From an uncultured Lachnospiraceae bacterium (GTDB lineage Bacteria > Bacillota > Clostridia > Lachnospirales > Lachnospiraceae), in the NCBI GenBank assembly GCA_946535225.1, contig CAMNDJ010000003.1, forward strand, positions 1 to 64,000: DNA of 64,000 nucleotides, read 5' to 3'. The notes under the pieces are model-generated. The model saw only the letters and a list, made by a program, of their open reading frames with translations. It was not told where the DNA came from and ran no database searches. Shown piece after piece: positions 60,297 through 64,000 of the stretch. Both the position numbers and the translations under genes were made by a program. Positions within the stretch are counted from its first letter, which is position 1; every line of letters starts with the position of its first letter.

Positions 60297-60414
60297 GCCT
60301 CTAAGGCTTCAGATGCCGGCTATAAGGCGGCACAGAACAGTAGAAGGCGTATATCTGTTAAAACTTCACATTATCTGCAGATGTACGGTCACGATCTGTG
60401 ATAGAATAAACCAT

Positions 60415-63069
60415 ATGAAAGCAGTACAGGTCCCGGTCCGCTCTTTAGTGGAATTCATGTTAAGAGAGGGCGATATAGACAACAGAAGAGCTCACGATCC
60501 TGCAACAGCCATGCTCGAAGGAGGAAGGCTGCACCGCAAGATCCAGAATGCACAGGGCAGCGAATATCACGCCGAGGTGCCGCTTAACTATGTCTATTTG
60601 AGCGACATTATGTTAACCGAAGGCACGACTGCCATTCCGGATCCTGCCGCAGATGTAGAAGACAACATAGCCGACTCAGAAGACCGCGTGGCCATTATGA
60701 TAGACGGGCGCGCCGACGGCATAATAGACGGTGATCCCGTGACGATCGATGAGATCAAGGGAACATACCGGCATTTGGATAAGCTCGATAAGCCCGAAAA
60801 TGTCCATTTAGCGCAGGCCAAATGTTATGCCTATATATATGCTCTTCAAAATGAGATGCAAGTCATGACCGTGCGCATGACCTACATCAACATGGACAGT
60901 GAAGAGATCAAGTATTTCCACTATACGTATACATTTGATGAACTGAAAGAATGGTTCCTAGAACTTATGCGCGGATATGAGCGCTGGGTCCGCTTAGAGC
61001 TAGAATGGAAGAATGAGCGCAACGCCTCGATCAAGACCCTTAAATTCCCTTATGAATACCGCAAGGGTCAGAAAGAACTCGTGACTCACGTCTACCATAC
61101 GATCGCTCACGGACGCAAGCTCTTCCTTGAGGCCCCTACGGGTGTCGGTAAGACGATCGCAACCGTTTTTCCCGCGATCAAGGCTATGGGCGAGGAGAAG
61201 GCCGGCCGATTATTCTACCTGACGGCCAAGACGATCACCAGGACTGTAGCCAGGGATACGATAGAGCTGCTTCGCGCAAACGGTCTGCATCTTAAGAGCA
61301 TAGTGCTCACGGCCAAGGATAAGATATGCTTCATGGAGGAGCGCACCTGTAATCCCGAGGCCTGTCCGTACGCTTCGGGGCATTTTGACAGGGTCAACGA
61401 GGCGCTCTATGCGATCCTTACGGAGACTGTTGATTACAGCCGCGAGACTATCGAGGAATATGCCCGCAGATTCAGGGTCTGCCCCTTTGAATTCGCACTG
61501 GATATAAGCCTTTTTGCCGATGCGGTGATCTGTGATTACAATTACCTCTTCGATCCGCACGTCTATCTGAAGAGATTCTTTGCGACGGGCAAGCAGGCTG
61601 ATGCCATTTTCCTTATCGACGAGGCCCACAATCTCATAGACCGCGGCCGCTCAATGTACAGCGCCACCCTGTGCAAGGAGGATTTCCTAAACCTTAAGAA
61701 ATCCGTTCGTGTGTATGATGAAACCCTCGGCAAACGCCTGACTTCCGCAAATAAGGCCATGCTATCGCTTAAGCGTCTGTGTGCCGAACCCGGGAAAATC
61801 ACGAGCGACTCAGTTACAGGCAGCCCATCATATCCTGCCCGCTCGGGGCGAACACAGAGGTATCATATCTTAGACGACATATCGGACTTCGTACTTAGCG
61901 TGTCGCGTCTGTACGAGAGGTTGTTGCATTTCCTTGAGAATCACGATCCGTCTCCTCTAAGGGATGAGGTACTCGATCTCACATTCCTTGTGTCGCATTT
62001 CCTTGATATATACGAACTTATGAATGACAAGTACTTAACGTACGGATACATGGATGATGAGAATGATTTCTATGTGAGGCTATATTGCGTGGATCCTTCG
62101 GACAATCTGCGGGAATGCATGAAGAGGGGAGTGTCCTCGATACTCTTCTCGGCAACTCTGCTCCCTATACAGTATTATAAGAGCCTGCTTGGCGGCGATC
62201 CGGAGGATTATGAGGTGTATGCCGAGTCATCGTTTGATCCCGACAAGAGGGGGATGTATCTGGCGGATGATGTGACGACCAAATATACCGAGAGAGGTCC
62301 GGGGCAGTATGAGAGGATCGCGGGACATATAAATGCGGCTGTGAGCGCCAGACCCGGCAATTACATGGTGTTCTTCCCGTCGTACGGATTTATGGAACAG
62401 GTTTTGGATAGTTATGTCAACCTGTATCAGGATATAAAATATGTGGGCCCTGAGTCTGATCCTTTTGCTGAAGTGCCCGATGATATGGGTGATGCATCGA
62501 AGATCATGATATCGGATACACAGACTCTTCTGGTTCAAAACAGTCATATGACGGAGGAAGAAAGGGAGGACTTCTTAGGTGCATTCGCAGAATCTGCAGG
62601 CAGCTTTGAAGCGGTAACGGGTCCCGACAGTTCGGCCGAAACGGAGAAGACCCTGATAGGCTTTTGCGTGTTGGGCGGTATTTTTTCAGAGGGAATAGAC
62701 TTACAGGGTGAGAGCCTCATAGGCTCGATCATCGTCGGCACAGGGATCCCAATGGTCTGTGAGGAGAATGAGCTGATCAAGGAGTACTTTGATGAGCGGG
62801 ACGGTGCAGGCAGTGGGATGAGGTATGCCTATGTGATCCCGGGGTTTAATAAGGTATTACAGGCAGCAGGCCGCGTCATACGTACACACGAGGACAGGGG
62901 CATCGTGGTCCTTTTGGATCACCGTTTTGCCTATAATTCATACAGGGAACTCTATCCGCGAGAGTGGCGAAGCATAAGGCGTATCACCAAAGACAGCGCA
63001 TCATCGGCGCTGTTGGAGTTCTGGGATAATGCGGGGGGTATAAACATAAATGAGCGAACATATAAGTGA
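60415..63069 (+). CDS. PD-(D/E)XK nuclease domain fused to XPD/DinG-type (Rad3) Fe-S helicase
   Basis: LEGGRLHRKIQ..GRADGIIDGD..TIDEIKGT; EAPTGVGKT; ICFMEERTCNPEACPYA...VCPFE; FLIDEAHNL; start moved to 60415. Confidence 0.88.
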   Translation: MKAVQVPVRSLVEFMLREGDIDNRRAHDPATAMLEGGRLHRKIQNAQGSEYHAEVPLNYVYLSDIMLTEGTTAIPDPAADVEDNIADSEDRVAIMIDGRADGIIDGDPVTIDEIKGTYRHLDKLDKPENVHLAQAKCYAYIYALQNEMQVMTVRMTYINMDSEEIKYFHYTYTFDELKEWFLELMRGYERWVRLELEWKNERNASIKTLKFPYEYRKGQKELVTHVYHTIAHGRKLFLEAPTGVGKTIATVFPAIKAMGEEKAGRLFYLTAKTITRTVARDTIELLRANGLHLKSIVLTAKDKICFMEERTCNPEACPYASGHFDRVNEALYAILTETVDYSRETIEEYARRFRVCPFEFALDISLFADAVICDYNYLFDPHVYLKRFFATGKQADAIFLIDEAHNLIDRGRSMYSATLCKEDFLNLKKSVRVYDETLGKRLTSANKAMLSLKRLCAEPGKITSDSVTGSPSYPARSGRTQRYHILDDISDFVLSVSRLYERLLHFLENHDPSPLRDEVLDLTFLVSHFLDIYELMNDKYLTYGYMDDENDFYVRLYCVDPSDNLRECMKRGVSSILFSATLLPIQYYKSLLGGDPEDYEVYAESSFDPDKRGMYLADDVTTKYTERGPGQYERIAGHINAAVSARPGNYMVFFPSYGFMEQVLDSYVNLYQDIKYVGPESDPFAEVPDDMGDASKIMISDTQTLLVQNSHMTEEEREDFLGAFAESAGSFEAVTGPDSSAETEKTLIGFCVLGGIFSEGIDLQGESLIGSIIVGTGIPMVCEENELIKEYFDERDGAGSGMRYAYVIPGFNKVLQAAGRVIRTHEDRGIVVLLDHRFAYNSYRELYPREWRSIRRITKDSASSALLEFWDNAGGININERTYK

Positions 63070-64000
63070 CAAATACATAGCGAACTTCTTCGGAATGGAT
63101 ATCAAGAAGGATACCGCGGATATTGCCGGGCTCAAAGCCGGACTTAAGAAGCAGGTTTATTCCAATAACAGCGACATCTGTGTGATCGGCGGCGAGCCTG
63201 ACGGAATGTATTTCATTGAGTCGGGAGCCGTGCAGGTGCTTGACGGTGATGATAAGCAGCTCAACGTCCTGCATGTCGGGCAGTATTTCGGCGAATATGC
63301 GGTGCTCTCAGGTCAGCAGCGCCTTTCGACGGTTCGTTCCATAGGTCGGACAGTGGTATATAAGATGGAGAGTGAGGCTCTTCTGTCTTTTCTAAGCTCC
63401 CATCCGCAGATATACGGTGAGTTCATGAAGAGGGTGTATGCGCAGGTCTCGGGCAAGCATTCGCAGGTTGTCGCGCTTTCGCATGCGAGAAGAGGAGTGC
63501 TATCATATCCGGCGAATCTCACACCGATGTCGGTAAAAGAGATGATACTGCAGTACGGCAGTCTGGCGGTACTGTACCTTGCGGCGATGTTTCTTGTGCC
63601 TGCCGGTTCATCGGCACCGCTTTTTATCATACCGCTTGCTCTTATGCTCATATATGTCCTTATCACCAAGCGTACTGTCGAGTCTCTGATAGTATCGGGG
63701 ATCATGGCTGCGATCCTGGTATACAGAACGGGAGTGTTCGCGGGATTTGCGGATTCTGTAATGGATACCATGGGGCAGAGAGACAATGTGTTCACGGTGC
63801 TTGTCATGGCGCTCATGGGCGGTATGGTCAATATCATTGTCGCAGGCGGCGGAGTTACTGCATTTGAGAAATCCGCGGCCAGGTATTCGAAGACCGAGCG
63901 TGGAGTGTTCATGACATCCTTAGGCATCATGGCACTTACTTCCATAGATGACGGACTCAACATGCTGACCGCATCCTATTCTTCATATAATCCGGCCAAG
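63050..64000 (+). CDS. cyclic-nucleotide-binding domain fused to NhaC-like Na+/H+ antiporter (3' truncated by the window end)
   Basis: Open frame from ATG 63050: MSEHISDKYIANFFGMDIKK...GGEPDGMYFIESGAVQVL...GQYFGEYAVLSGQQRLSTVRS... then TM segments; absent from the ORF track because it has no stop in the window. Confidence 0.85.
   Translation, partial: MSEHISDKYIANFFGMDIKKDTADIAGLKAGLKKQVYSNNSDICVIGGEPDGMYFIESGAVQVLDGDDKQLNVLHVGQYFGEYAVLSGQQRLSTVRSIGRTVVYKMESEALLSFLSSHPQIYGEFMKRVYAQVSGKHSQVVALSHARRGVLSYPANLTPMSVKEMILQYGSLAVLYLAAMFLVPAGSSAPLFIIPLALMLIYVLITKRTVESLIVSGIMAAILVYRTGVFAGFADSVMDTMGQRDNVFTVLVMALMGGMVNIIVAGGGVTAFEKSAARYSKTERGVFMTSLGIMALTSIDDGLNMLTASYSSYNPAK

Noticed and set aside
63313-63963. 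216-aa minus-strand ORF
   Set aside because: Antisense to the clear cNMP-binding/antiporter frame; its Ser/Thr/Met-rich composition is typical of a shadow ORF.

Overview
This 64 kb window looks like a chromosomal segment from a Lachnospiraceae-type Firmicute: strong AGGAGG Shine-Dalgarno sites, moderate GC, and family content typical of gut or rumen Clostridia. I see no rRNA, tRNA, CRISPR array, prophage or IS element. Order of contents: (1) the end of an exopolysaccharide operon (GT2, undecaprenyl-phosphate sugar transferase, LCP ligase, second GT2, glmS); (2) an HtrA - divergent ClpX - LspA-like cluster; (3) a locus of a DUF6044-like membrane protein, radical-SAM/SPASM protein, polytopic membrane protein and SH3/SGNH lipoprotein; (4) an arabinoxylan-type sugar locus (AraC, GH43, lipoprotein, CUT1 ABC transporter lacking an ATPase); (5) an amine oxidase/UGM-like flavoprotein, MATE pump and Y-family polymerase; (6) two divergent DUF975 genes; (7) a large repeat-containing surface protein; (8) hisC and an MBOAT/SGNH O-acylation pair; (9) guaB, two c-di-GMP enzymes, glnS, DUF2225, uracil permease, TetR, DUF6062, addB and addA; (10) a TPP-riboswitch-controlled thiT, a CPBP protease and asnA; (11) an HPr/Crh-like protein without the catalytic His; (12) a PD-(D/E)XK nuclease fused to an XPD/DinG-type Fe-S helicase; (13) a cyclic-nucleotide-binding domain fused to an NhaC-like antiporter, truncated by the window end. 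The observations I rate highest are: an in-frame UGA in the gene that runs into the window start; an origin-like intergenic region with DnaA-box-like sites and AT-rich repeats; the Crh-like protein; the divergent ClpX/LspA/HtrA cluster; the radical-SAM membrane locus; the nuclease-helicase and cNMP-antiporter fusions; and several compact regulatory arrangements (a terminator inside the ends of convergent genes, and a riboswitch terminator that contains the SD). All family names come from motif recognition only; no database search was run.
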